Part shown: one piece after another, positions 8,803-17,203 of the stretch
How the letters are laid out: every line of letters begins with the position of its first letter
How positions within the stretch are numbered: position 1 is the first letter of the stretch
Assembly (NCBI GenBank): GCA_963790525.1
Contig: CAWBOV010000002.1
Span: forward strand, 868,001 to 932,000
Source: CAWBOV01 sp963790525
Lineage (GTDB): Bacteria; Actinomycetota; Actinomycetes; Mycobacteriales; Jatrophihabitantaceae
DNA length: 64,000 nt
Reading direction: 5' to 3'
Program-made: the position numbers and the translations under genes
The notes under the pieces: model-generated
Told to the model about the DNA's origin: nothing
Database searches by the model: none
The model's input: the letters and a program-made list of their open reading frames with translations, nothing else

Positions 8803-8825
8803 CTAGCAATTGGTCACAGTTCTAG
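8803..8825. promoter_or_regulatory. CTAG-N15-CTAG element in divergent promoter region
   Basis: CTAG occurs at 8803 and 8822 within CTAGCAATTGGTCACAGTT plus CTAG, a partly symmetric 23-base sequence in the 233-base gap between the ThuA gene and E1 alpha. CTAG is rare in this GC-rich DNA outside stop codons and gaps. A separate perfect palindrome AGATGC-TC-GCATCT lies at 8737-8750 in the same gap. Both are candidate operators only. Confidence 0.3.
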
Positions 8826-8901
8826 CCAAGGGTTTGTGTAGACGGAGTATGGTTTCGCCGAACAGGTTCCGGTGGGCACTCCGCGACGATGGGGAGCGGC
8901 G

Positions 8902-9903
8902 ATGACAAGTACGACTGTTGACGATGCAGTGACGACGTTGGACCAGGACGTCCTGGATGACCTGCACCGGCGCATGGTTCGGATCCGGCTCTTCGAGGAA
9001 GAGGCGGGCAAGCTCATGGAGGCCGGGCGCATGCCCGGGTTCCTGCACCTCTACGTCGGCCAGGAGGCAGTCGCCTCCGGCGTGATGACGACCCTGCGCG
9101 CCGACGACGTGATCACGTCGACGCACCGCGGGCACGGCCACGCCGTCGCCAAGGGCGCGGATCTCAAGAACATGTACGCCGAGCTGTTCGGCAAGGAGAC
9201 CGGCTACTGTCAAGGGCCGCGGCGGCAGCATGCACATCAACGACCTGTCGATCGGCATGCTCGGCGCCAACGGCATCGTCGGCGGCGGCATCCCGCACGC
9301 GGTCGGGGCCGCACTCGCCTCGCGCTACAAGGACCAGGACTCGGTCGCGGTCTCCGTTCTTCGGTGACGGCGCCAGCAACATCGGTGCCTTCCACGAGTC
9401 GGCCAACCTCGCCGCCGTCCTGAACCTGCCCGTGATCTTCCTGTGCGAGAACAACGGCTACGCGGAGTACACGCCCGCCGGACAAGCACATGCTGCTCAA
9501 GGACGTCGCCGACCGTGCCGTGGCCTACGGCATGCCGAGCGAGATCGTCGACGGCATGGATGCGGTCGCCGTGTACCTCGCGGCCAAGAAGTGGGTCGAG
9601 CGCGCCCGCAACGGCGGCGGCCCCGTCCTGCTGGAGTGCAAGACCTACCGCTACTACGACCACCAGGGCGTGAAGGGCCTGCGCATCCCCTACCGGACGC
9701 AGGCCGAGATCGACGAGTGGAAGCTCAAGGACGCGATCTTCGCCCTGGAGCTGCGCCTGGTGAACGCCGGTCTGGCCAAGCAGGACGTGCTCGACAAGGT
9801 CTGGGAGGACACCCGCGCCGAGATCGCCGAGGCGATCCAGTTCGGTGACGACAGCCCCTACCCGGATCCGGCCGACATCCTGAAGAACGTCTACAGCGAC
9901 TAA
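8902..9903 (+). CDS. 2-oxoacid/acetoin dehydrogenase E1 alpha (frameshifted)
   Basis: About 333 residues after removing three inserted bases near 9209 (restoring YCKGRGGSMH), 9356 (VAVSFFGDGA) and 9480 (TPADKHM). It is the thiamine-diphosphate-binding alpha subunit of an E1 decarboxylase: the GDG...NN cofactor motif reads FFGDGASNIGAFHESANLAA then FLCENNGYAEYTP, and HRGHGHAVAKGAD precedes it. Length and motifs fit the AcoA/PdhA group, which decarboxylates pyruvate, branched 2-oxoacids or acetoin. ATG 8902 is chosen over the earlier in-frame ATG because GGGGAG precedes it. It is followed after 9 bases by E1 beta. Confidence 0.88.
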
Positions 9904-9912
9904 GAGGGCGAC

Positions 9913-10899
9913 GTGCGCGAACTTACCTATGTGAAGGCCTTCAACGAGGCGCTCATGCAGATCATGGCCGACGACGGCGACGTGCTGATCATCGGCGAGG
10001 ACGTGGCCGGCTACGGCGGCGTCTTCCACGCCTTCGAGGGGCTGCTCGACGCCTACGGCGAGCGGCGGGTGATCGACACCCCGATCTCGGAGATGGGATT
10101 CATCGGGATGGGCGTCGGCGCGGCTGCGCGCGGGCTGCGTCCGGTCTGCGACCTGATGTTCATGGACTTCATCGGCGTCGCGATGGACCAGGTCTACAAC
10201 CAGGCCGCCAAGCTGAAGTACATGTTCGGCGGCGACGTCAAGGTCCCGCTGACCATCACCACCAACGGTGGCGGCGGTCTGGGCGCCGGCCCGCAGCACA
10301 GCCAGAGCCTGGAGGCGTGGCTGGCCCACGTCCCCGGCCTGAAGGTGGTCATGCCCTCTACGCCCCACGACGTCAAGGGCCTGACCGTCGGTGCGATCCG
10401 TGACGACAATCCGACCATCGTCGTGCTGAACAAGCGCATGCTCGGCGTGAAGGGCGACGTCCCGGAGGAGCTGTACGAGATCCCGCTGGGCGTGGCCAAC
10501 ACGGTGCGCAAGGGCAAGGACGTCACCGTGGTCACGTTCGGCCGGATGGTGCCCGAGTCGCTCACGGCCGCCGAGAAGCTGGCCTCCGACGGCATCGACG
10601 TCGAGGTCATCGACCTGCGCTCGATCCAGCCGATGGACAGCGCCGCGATCCTGGAGTCGGTCAAGCGGACGAACCGGGCGGTCGTCGTGCACGAGGCGGT
10701 GACCTTCGGCGGCATCGGGGCCGAGATCTCCTCGCAGATCCAGGAAGAGGTGTTCGACTACCTCGACGCCCCCGTCCTGCGCATCGGCGCGCCGTTCTCC
10801 CCGGTCCCGTTCAGCCCGGCGCTGGAGAGCGTCTACCTACCCGACGCCAACCGCATCGCGGACGGGATCCGCGGGCTGCTCGAGCGCTCGGTCGTCTGA
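9913..10899 (+). CDS. 2-oxoacid/acetoin dehydrogenase E1 beta
   Basis: An intact 328-residue E1 beta subunit starting at GTG. It begins RELTYVKAFNEALMQIM and carries GEDVAGYGGVF, RVIDTPISEMGFIGMGVGAA and PVCDLMFMDFIGVAMDQ of the transketolase pyrimidine-binding domain. The C-terminal transketolase domain has VEVIDLRSIQPMD and a late VVVHEAV segment. It pairs with the alpha subunit upstream to form an alpha2beta2 E1. One base separates its stop from the E2 start, showing tight co-expression. The substrate could be pyruvate, a branched-chain 2-oxoacid or acetoin; sequence alone does not decide. Confidence 0.93.
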   Translation: MRELTYVKAFNEALMQIMADDGDVLIIGEDVAGYGGVFHAFEGLLDAYGERRVIDTPISEMGFIGMGVGAAARGLRPVCDLMFMDFIGVAMDQVYNQAAKLKYMFGGDVKVPLTITTNGGGGLGAGPQHSQSLEAWLAHVPGLKVVMPSTPHDVKGLTVGAIRDDNPTIVVLNKRMLGVKGDVPEELYEIPLGVANTVRKGKDVTVVTFGRMVPESLTAAEKLASDGIDVEVIDLRSIQPMDSAAILESVKRTNRAVVVHEAVTFGGIGAEISSQIQEEVFDYLDAPVLRIGAPFSPVPFSPALESVYLPDANRIADGIRGLLERSVV

Positions 10900-10900
10900 G

Positions 10901-12247
10901 ATGGCGCTCAACGTCCTGATCCCGAAGCTCGGGCTGACGATGGAGACCGGGCTGATCGAGGAGTGGCTGGTCGAGGCCGGCACCGAGATCAAGTCGGGCG
11001 AGCCGCTGATGCGGCTGGCCACCGACAAGGTCGACGTCGACGTCGAGGCCGAGGGTTCCGGGATCTTCCATCCCGCCGTGCCCGCCGGGACCGAACTCCC
11101 CCCGGGATCGCTCGTGGGCTGGCTGCTCGAACCCGGCGAGGCCGTCCCCGCCGCGGCGGCGGTCCCCGCGACACTGCAGGAGCCGGAGGTCAACGCGCCC
11201 GTCGCGGCGTCGCCGTCGGTCGTGGCCGCCGTCGCCGCTCCGACCGCCACGGGTGAGCACGGCCGCTTCTTCTCCTCGCCGAACGCCCGCCGGGTGGCGA
11301 AGGAACGCAGCGTCGAGATCACCTCGCTGCGTGGCAGCGGTCCCGGTGGACGCGTCATCACGGCCGACGTCCTCGAGGCGCCCGTCGCCGCCGCGCCGAA
11401 GGCACCGGCACCCGGCTCACCGCTGGTCCGGCGCGACGCCGCGGCCGCCGGCATCGATCTGCAGGGCGTCTCCGGCAGCGGCCCCGGCGGGAAGGTCCTG
11501 CGCTCGGACCTCGTCGCCGCACCGTCACTGACGGCCGGTACCGCCGCCCCGGCTGCCGCGGACCAGGTCATGCCGCTGACGGGCATGCGGGGCGTCATCG
11601 CCAAGCGGATGCACGCGAGCCTGCAGGAGATGGCCCAGCTGACCCTGGGCACCGACGCCACGATGGACGCCGTCGTCGCCCTGCGCGCGGATCTCAAGGA
11701 GCAGTGGTCCGCCGCCGGACTCACCGTTCCCACGATCACCGACATCATCGTCCGGGCGTCGGCCCTGGCGCTGCGCGATCACCCGCGGATGAACGCCGGC
11801 ATCATCGGCAACGAGATCCACGTCTTCGGCGAGATCAACGTCGGTGTCGCGGTGGCGCTCGGGGACGGCCTCATCGTGCCCGTCGCCAAGCGCGCCGATC
11901 AGCTCGCGCTGTCAGGGCTGGCCGCGGAGACCCGCCGCCTCGTCGACGGTGCCCGAACCGGTGGGCTGGCGCTCACCGACCTCGAGGGCGGGACCTTCAC
12001 CGTCAGCACGCTCGGCGGGTTCGGCATCGACTTCTTCACCCCGGTCATCTCGCCCGGGCAGGTCGGGATCCTCGGCGTCGGGCGACTGCGCGATTCGGTC
12101 CGCTGGGAGGGCGAGACGCCGGTCCGCACGCAGGTGCTGACGCTGAGCCTGACCTTCGACCATCGCGCGGTGGACGGAGCTCCCGCGGCCGATTACCTGC
12201 GCAGTGTCGTGGCGCTGCTCGAGAACCCGCTGCGGTTGCTTGCCTGA
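10901..12247 (+). CDS. Dihydrolipoamide acyltransferase E2 with two E3-binding domains
   Basis: A 448-residue E2. The N-terminal lipoyl domain (1-80) has the lipoylated Lys in LATDKVDVDVEAEG. Two peripheral-subunit-binding domains follow: NARRVAKERSVEITSLRGSG near residue 127 and VRRDAAAAGIDLQGVSGSG near residue 178, each ending GPGG(R/K)V. The catalytic domain (about 225-448) ends with the active-site motif DHRAVDGAPAADYL. It transfers the acyl group made by E1 to CoA. Ala/Pro-rich linkers separate the domains. No E3 (lipoamide dehydrogenase) gene lies nearby, so it presumably uses one encoded elsewhere. Duplication of the E3-binding domain is unusual. Confidence 0.93.
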   Translation: MALNVLIPKLGLTMETGLIEEWLVEAGTEIKSGEPLMRLATDKVDVDVEAEGSGIFHPAVPAGTELPPGSLVGWLLEPGEAVPAAAAVPATLQEPEVNAPVAASPSVVAAVAAPTATGEHGRFFSSPNARRVAKERSVEITSLRGSGPGGRVITADVLEAPVAAAPKAPAPGSPLVRRDAAAAGIDLQGVSGSGPGGKVLRSDLVAAPSLTAGTAAPAAADQVMPLTGMRGVIAKRMHASLQEMAQLTLGTDATMDAVVALRADLKEQWSAAGLTVPTITDIIVRASALALRDHPRMNAGIIGNEIHVFGEINVGVAVALGDGLIVPVAKRADQLALSGLAAETRRLVDGARTGGLALTDLEGGTFTVSTLGGFGIDFFTPVISPGQVGILGVGRLRDSVRWEGETPVRTQVLTLSLTFDHRAVDGAPAADYLRSVVALLENPLRLLA

Positions 12248-12273
12248 TCCCCTAGCGTGAGATGGGAGGGGTG

Positions 12274-13289
12274 ATGCCAGACATGGAAGCGACCGATCCT
12301 GAGCTGTCCGCCACGGCGATGGCGACGGTGTACTCGGAGCTGCAGTCCGAACTCGTCGTGGTCGGCCGTGAGGCGGCGGCCGACGGCGTGATCTCGTTGA
12401 CGCTCGCCGCGCCCGACGGCAGTGACCTGCCGGCCTGGACGCCCGGCGCGCACATCGACCTGCTGCTCGGACCCTCTCTGGTCCGGCAGTACTCCCTGTG
12501 CGGCTCGCCGGGCGACCGGAGCGTGTTCCGCATCGGCGTGCTGCGTGAGGCCACCGGGCGGGGTGGCTCCGAGCAGGTCCACGCCCGGCTCGAGGTGGGC
12601 ACCCCGATCTCCGTCCGCGGCCCGCGCAACCACTTCCCGCTGAGCGGTGCCGACCGGTACATCTTCATCGCCGGCGGCATCGGCATCACGCCGATCATCC
12701 CCATGCTCGCCGCGGCGACGGCTGCGGGGCGCGGACTGGCAGCTCTTCTACGGCGGGCGCACGCGCGACTCCATGGCCTATCGCCGAGGAGTTGTCGGCC
12801 GCCTACGGGGACCGGGTGGTGTTCTGGCCGCAGGACGAGCGAGGCCTGCTCGATCTGGCCACCATCCTGGGCACGCCCGACCCGGACACCCTCGTCTACT
12901 GCTGCGGCCCCGAGCCTCTGCTCGCCGCGGTGGAGGCGGCCTGCACGACGTGGCCGAAGGGCGCGCTGCACCTGGAGCGCTTCGCCGCCAAGCCGCAGGC
13001 CGCGGTCGACGAGAGCGCCGAAGCGAGCTTCGACGTCGTCTGCCAGCGCTCGGGCATCACAGTCACCGTGCCGCCCGGCAAGGCGATCATCGACGTGCTC
13101 GATGCCAACAACATCAGCGTGCTCACCTCGTGCCAGGAGGGGGTGTGCGGTACCTGCGAGACCAAGGTGATCTCCGGCATCCCGGACCACCGCGACTCCC
13201 TGCTGACCGAGGAGGAGCGCGAGGAGAACGAGTACATGATGATCTGCGTATCCCGCTCGAAGACACCCGAACTCGTCCTGGACATCTGA
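12274..13289 (+). CDS. Rieske oxygenase reductase, phthalate-reductase type (two frameshifts)
   Basis: About 338 residues once two inserted bases are removed near 12730 (giving AGADWQLFYGGRTRDSMAY) and 12787 (giving AEELSAAYGD). The order is FAD/FMN domain (RQYSLCG), NAD domain (IAGGIGITPIIPML, then YCCGPEPLL) and a C-terminal plant-type 2Fe-2S domain with CQEGVCGTC and a last Cys in MMICVSR. This is the class IA phthalate-dioxygenase-reductase layout; it passes electrons from NADH to a Rieske oxygenase. ATG 12274 is preceded by GGAGGGG. The Rieske oxygenase follows after 23 bases and is the evident partner. Confidence 0.9.
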
Positions 13290-13312
13290 GCATCCGAAGG
13301 GATGGCGTCGCG

Positions 13313-14390
13313 ATGCTGACCGACGATCCAGGCGACAACTACCCGCGCAACTGCTGGTACGTCGCCGCAACGAGTGAGGAGGTCGGCGTCGACCCTGCTC
13401 GGGCGCCGCATCCTCGGCAGACCGCTCGTGCTGTTCCGCGAGTCCTCCGGCGTGGTCGGCGTGCTCGACGACGAGTGCGCGCACCGGCACCTGCCCCTGT
13501 CGATGGGCGAGCTGGTCGACGATCACGTCGTGTGCGCCTACCACGGCTTCACGTTCGCCTCGTCCGGCGCGTGCGTGCGGGTGCCGTCGCAGCGCAACGT
13601 CCCCTACGGGGCGAGGGTGCGCAGCTACCCGGTGCGTGATGACGGCTCGTTCGTGTGGGTCTGGCTGGGCGAGGTCGCCGCCAGCCAAGGAGTGGAGCCG
13701 CCGCACCTGCCGTGGCTGGCCGCCCCGGACTGGACGGCGCTCGGCGGCACGACCGAGGTGGCCGCGAACTACCTGCTCCTGCACGACAACGCCCTGGACC
13801 GTACGCATTTCCCCTACGTCCACCCCGAGCGCATCCACACCGGATACGTCGTCGACCCGCCGCCGCTGCAGATCCAGGTGACGGAGACGTCGGTGTCCTA
13901 CACGCGCACCTTCGCCCCCGCGCCGCTGACCGAGTGGCAGCTGGCGGCCACCGGCCTGTCCGGGGAGACCGAGTACGTCCAGCGGGAATCCGGGGAGTTC
14001 GTCTCGCCGGCCCTGCACATCGACCACATGGACATCATCGGCGCGACGCCCGCGGACGGGTCGGAGCCCGCGGTCTTCCAGGCGCTGTTCGTGCGCGCGT
14101 TCACCCCGGTCGATCCGGCGCACACGCTGGTGTTCTGGCGGGCGGTCCGCAACTACGCCCTCGACGACGTCGCCGTGGGCGAGAACCTGCGCGAGGTCTA
14201 CGAAGGCACGATGACCGAGGACCAGCCCTTGCTGGAGACCATCCAGGCCAACTCGGCGGGTCGGCCGCGCTCGTCGGTCCACGCGACGGCCGACGCCGCC
14301 GCGATCAAGGCCTACCAGATCGTCGACGCCCTCCTGGACGAGGAGCGCGGGCGCCGCAACCGCGTCTCGCGCCTGCGCCGCCGCCCCTGA
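13313..14390 (+). CDS. Rieske non-heme iron oxygenase, VanA-like (one frameshift)
   Basis: About 358 residues after removing one base near 13385-13395. The Rieske 2Fe-2S motif is C-A-H...C-A-Y-H (CAHRHLPLS then VVCAYHGFTF). The mononuclear iron site is HDNALDRTHFPYVHPE. This is the single-component VanA/PobA-like oxygenase type used for O-demethylation or hydroxylation of aromatic acids and related ring compounds. It is expressed with the reductase just upstream. A strong hairpin terminator follows at 14417-14465. The substrate cannot be read from sequence. Confidence 0.88.
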
Positions 14391-14416
14391 GCGCTCGCGG
14401 CGGTGAGCGCGGCACT

Positions 14417-14465
14417 GCTACCGAGCTGACCACTTTTCGAACCGGATTCCGGTCAGCTGGGTAGC
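14417..14465. terminator. Strong bidirectional terminator hairpin
   Basis: GCTACCGAGCTGACC (14417-14431) and GGTCAGCTGGGTAGC (14451-14465) pair at 14 of 15 positions around a 19-base loop containing a TTTT run. It lies in the gap between the convergent Rieske oxygenase (ending 14390) and TIM-barrel gene (ending 14480), so it can stop transcription from both sides. Confidence 0.75.
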
Positions 14466-14479
14466 AACGCGGTCAGCCG

Positions 14480-15310
14480 CTACGCGGACGCGGCGAGCAC
14501 CGATCGTGCCGTCTCGGCGAGCAGCTGCGCGACCTCGGCGTGCGGCCGGGTGAGCAGCTCGGTCGACAGCACCTCGATCGAGAACGGTTGCGCGACGCCC
14601 ATGCCGGCGAGGGTGCGCAGGAACGACGTAAGGTCGAAGTCGCCCTGACCGCAGGGCAGGCGGTTCTCGGTGCAGTCACGGTAGTAGTCGGCCTCCACGC
14701 GGACCCGGGGCCCGTCGTCGAGCTGCACACCGATGATGTGGGCGGCCGGAACCTCCGCCAGCATCGCCAGGTCGGCGGCACCGCGGAAGTGGTGCCACGA
14801 ATCGACGCAGAGCCCGCCGTTGGGGCGCCCGGCCAGTCGCGCGATCTCCCAGGCCGTGCCGGCGTCCGGGATGTTGGTCATCTCCGGCAGGAACTCGATG
14901 GCGGCGCCCAGGCCGTGCTCAGCCGCCCGGTCGCACAGCACTGCGAAGGCCTCGACGGCCTCGTCCACGGTGCCCTCGTACGGTCCGAGCACCTGGAAGT
15001 GGTGCACCGTGCCGAACGCGTCGGCGATCGCGTAGAGCTGCTCCTCCAGGGCGCGGCTCTCCTCGAGCGCGGCGCCGGTGGATGTCCACCCCCGCAGGGC
15101 TTCCAGCTCCCACAGCTCGAGGCCGTGGTGGGCGAGGATCGCGCGCAGATCGGCGTCGGAGGCGCCCTCCGCCCGCAGCCGCTGGTAGTCGCCGTAGTAC
15201 AGGCCGATGCCCGCGAATCCGGCGCCGGCGGCAGCGGCGACCCGCTCCTCGAAGGGCAGGAAGCGCCCCAGGCTGAAGTGGCTGAGGACCAGGTCCCCGG
15301 GCCCGATCAC
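14480..15310 (-). CDS. TIM-barrel sugar-phosphate isomerase/epimerase-like protein
   Basis: A 276-residue AP-endonuclease-2/xylose-isomerase-like TIM barrel. Metal-binding landmarks are AIEFLPEMTNIPD (Glu), LCVDSWHHFRG (Asp, His) and IGVQLDDGPRV (Asp), with a late IEVLSTE (Glu). The GTG start at 15310 overlaps the stop of the upstream SDR as GTGA, which decides the start and shows coupling. Paralogues occur at 44273-45115 and 51027-51893, all sharing the VDSWH...LDDGPR-like layout. Such proteins isomerise, epimerise or dehydrate polyols and ketoses, but in ring-degradation clusters they may act on cyclic hydroxyketones. Function here is inferred only to fold level. Confidence 0.85.
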   Translation of the reverse strand: MIGPGDLVLSHFSLGRFLPFEERVAAAAGAGFAGIGLYYGDYQRLRAEGASDADLRAILAHHGLELWELEALRGWTSTGAALEESRALEEQLYAIADAFGTVHHFQVLGPYEGTVDEAVEAFAVLCDRAAEHGLGAAIEFLPEMTNIPDAGTAWEIARLAGRPNGGLCVDSWHHFRGAADLAMLAEVPAAHIIGVQLDDGPRVRVEADYYRDCTENRLPCGQGDFDLTSFLRTLAGMGVAQPFSIEVLSTELLTRPHAEVAQLLAETARSVLAASA

Positions 15311-16173
15311 TCGGACGCGCCGGGCACTCCGCTGCGTCCGCCCTCGCGGATGACCGGCTGGCGGACCGCCCACCGGCCGTGCTGGCCCGGCTCGACGTTC
15401 TCCTTCGTACCCGAGGTCAGGCCGCCGTCGACGACGAGGGTGTGGCCGCTGACGAAACCGGCCTCGTCGCTGGCCAGGTACAGCGCGGCGTAGGCGATGT
15501 CCTCGGCCAGCCCCACCCGGCCACGGAGCGGGGTCCGTGTCTTGAACGCCTCCTTGGTGGCCTCCAGGTCGTCGGGGTCGCCCACGATCTGGGCGGCGTT
15601 CATCGGCGTGACGTGCTTGCCGGGGGCGATGGCGTTGACGCGGATGTTCCACGCGCCCAGTTCGGCCGCCGCGTTCTTCGTCAGCGCGATCACCCCGGCC
15701 TTCGCGGTCGCGTACGCGTGCGCCCCGAGGCCGCCCTGGAGCGCGGCGACGCTGGTGGTGTTGAGGATGACGCCGCTCTGCTGAGGCTTCATGACGCGCG
15801 CGGCGTGCTTGGTGCCGAGGAACACCGACGTCAGCAGGACCGCCATCGTGAACTCGTACTCCGCCAGCGGGATCTCGTCGATCGGGCCCATCGCGCCCAC
15901 GATGCCCGCGTTGTTGAACATGCAGTCCAGCCGGCCGTGCGCTGCCACCGTGTCGTCGACGAGCGCGGCGATCTGCTCCTCGCTGGTGACGTCGCAGTGC
16001 TGGTAGGTCGCGGATCCGCCGATGCGTTCGGTGATGAGCTTGCCGCGGTCGTCCTGGATGTCGGCCAGGACGACCGTCGCTCCCTCGGCGGCCAGCACCT
16101 CCGCGGTCGACTCGCCGAGCCCGCTGGCGCCACCGGTGACGATGACGACCTTGCCGGCGACGCGGCCTACCAC
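15307..16173 (-). CDS. SDR-family oxidoreductase with C-terminal extension
   Basis: A 288-residue short-chain dehydrogenase: TGGASGLGESTAEV at the N-terminus, NNAGIVGAM, active site NTTSVAAL with YATAKAG, and DGGLTSG near the end. A roughly 35-residue tail after the normal end of the fold is unusual. The GTG at 16173 overlaps the TAG stop of the preceding SDR and fits the start of the fold; a longer reading to 16200 adds only Arg-rich residues from inside that gene. Usual activity is NAD(P)-dependent alcohol/ketone interconversion. It is coupled to the TIM-barrel gene downstream. Confidence 0.87.
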   Translation of the reverse strand: MVGRVAGKVVIVTGGASGLGESTAEVLAAEGATVVLADIQDDRGKLITERIGGSATYQHCDVTSEEQIAALVDDTVAAHGRLDCMFNNAGIVGAMGPIDEIPLAEYEFTMAVLLTSVFLGTKHAARVMKPQQSGVILNTTSVAALQGGLGAHAYATAKAGVIALTKNAAAELGAWNIRVNAIAPGKHVTPMNAAQIVGDPDDLEATKEAFKTRTPLRGRVGLAEDIAYAALYLASDEAGFVSGHTLVVDGGLTSGTKENVEPGQHGRWAVRQPVIREGGRSGVPGASE

Positions 16174-16943
16174 TGCGCTGTGCCTCCGTCGACGCTCCAC
16201 AGGACCCCGGTGATACCGGCGGCGACGTCACTGGCCAGGAGCACGGCGACCGCGCCGATCTCCTCGACCGTGCTGATCCGCTTGATCGCGGTCTCCTGGG
16301 CGAACTGGTCGATCATCTGGTCGAAGGTGAGGCCCATCTTCTCGGCGCTGCTCGGTCCGGACGACAGCAGGATGTCGGTCATGACCAGGCCGGGGCAGAT
16401 CGCGTTGACGGTGACCCCGGTGGTGCCGACCTCCTTGGCGACCGCCTTCGTCAGGCCGTTCATGGCGTGCTTGGAGACGACATAGCCGGGGATGGCGGGC
16501 TTGCCGTGCTTGCCCTCGACCGAGGAGATGTTGATGATCCGTCCGAAACCCTGGGGGACCATGTGGTTGAGCGCGGCGCGGGTGCCCCAGAAGGCCGAGT
16601 ACAGGTTCCACTTCATCGCGAAGTCCCAGTCCTCGTCGGACAGGTCCTTGACGGGCGCGGTGTTGAGCAGCCCACCGGCGTTGTTGACCATGATGTCGAT
16701 GCGGCCGAAGTGCTCGACGGTCTGCGCGACGATGCTGTCGACGTCGGCGCTGCTGGTGACGTCGCCCTTGGCGAAGAATCCCCGGTCGCCGGCCTTGAGC
16801 TCCTCGAGGGTCTGCTTGCCCTTCTCCTCGTTGCGCCCGTTGATGACGACGCTCGCGCCCTCGTCGAGGAATGCCTGGGCGATGCCGCGGCCGATTCCGG
16901 TGCTACCGCCCGTGATGAGCGCGATCCGGCCTTCGAGTTGCAT
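16167..16943 (-). CDS. SDR-family oxidoreductase (3-oxoacyl-reductase-like)
   Basis: An intact 258-residue classical SDR: ALITGGSTGIGRGIA, VNNAGGLLN, active-site Ser in INISSVEG and Tyr/Lys in GYVVSKHA, C-terminal VDGGTAQW. It closely resembles the SDR at 25443-26294, sharing WGTRAAL, GRIINISSVEGK, NAICPG, the AQE.x.IKR.x.TVEE pattern and the final VDGGT.QW, so the two are paralogues. It is first in the SDR-SDR-TIM barrel operon and divergent from the PEP-utilising protein at 17204. Confidence 0.92.
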   Translation of the reverse strand: MQLEGRIALITGGSTGIGRGIAQAFLDEGASVVINGRNEEKGKQTLEELKAGDRGFFAKGDVTSSADVDSIVAQTVEHFGRIDIMVNNAGGLLNTAPVKDLSDEDWDFAMKWNLYSAFWGTRAALNHMVPQGFGRIINISSVEGKHGKPAIPGYVVSKHAMNGLTKAVAKEVGTTGVTVNAICPGLVMTDILLSSGPSSAEKMGLTFDQMIDQFAQETAIKRISTVEEIGAVAVLLASDVAAGITGVLWSVDGGTAQW

Positions 16944-17131
16944 GGGTTCTCCTCGATGAGTTCACACAGCGGTTAGTTGGATGGCGCCGCAGGGTAGGCC
17001 GCTGGGCGCGGTTTGAATGCTTACACGGACTACAGAATCGGTCAACGGATCGGGCTGTGAAAGCACGGGTTGTGCTGCGACGGCAGGGGTGCGTGTGGCG
17101 AGCCCGGAAGGCTCTGTTACACATCGTCAAC

Positions 17132-17162
17132 CCCTTGACGCGCGCACGATTCGGCGCAAGGG
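17132..17162. promoter_or_regulatory. CCCTTG/CAAGGG inverted repeat upstream of PEP-utilising gene
   Basis: CCCTTG (17132-17137) and CAAGGG (17157-17162) form inverted arms, extendable to AACCC(C)TTG/CAAGGGTT with one bulge, 40-70 bases before the start at 17204. This is the largest gap in the window (16944-17203). The element could be an operator or a leader hairpin. Nothing else recognisable is seen in the gap apart from an AT-rich patch (TGAATGCTTACACGG) near 17011. Confidence 0.35.
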
Positions 17163-17203
17163 TTTCCGGGCGGCGAGTGCCGCAACGAGCTCGAGGAGAT
17201 CAG

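Noticed and set aside
9200..9490. Programmed frameshifting in the E1 alpha gene
   Set aside because: Three separate single-base insertions in different contexts, no slippery sequence or conserved structure; the same kind of shift occurs in many unrelated genes here.
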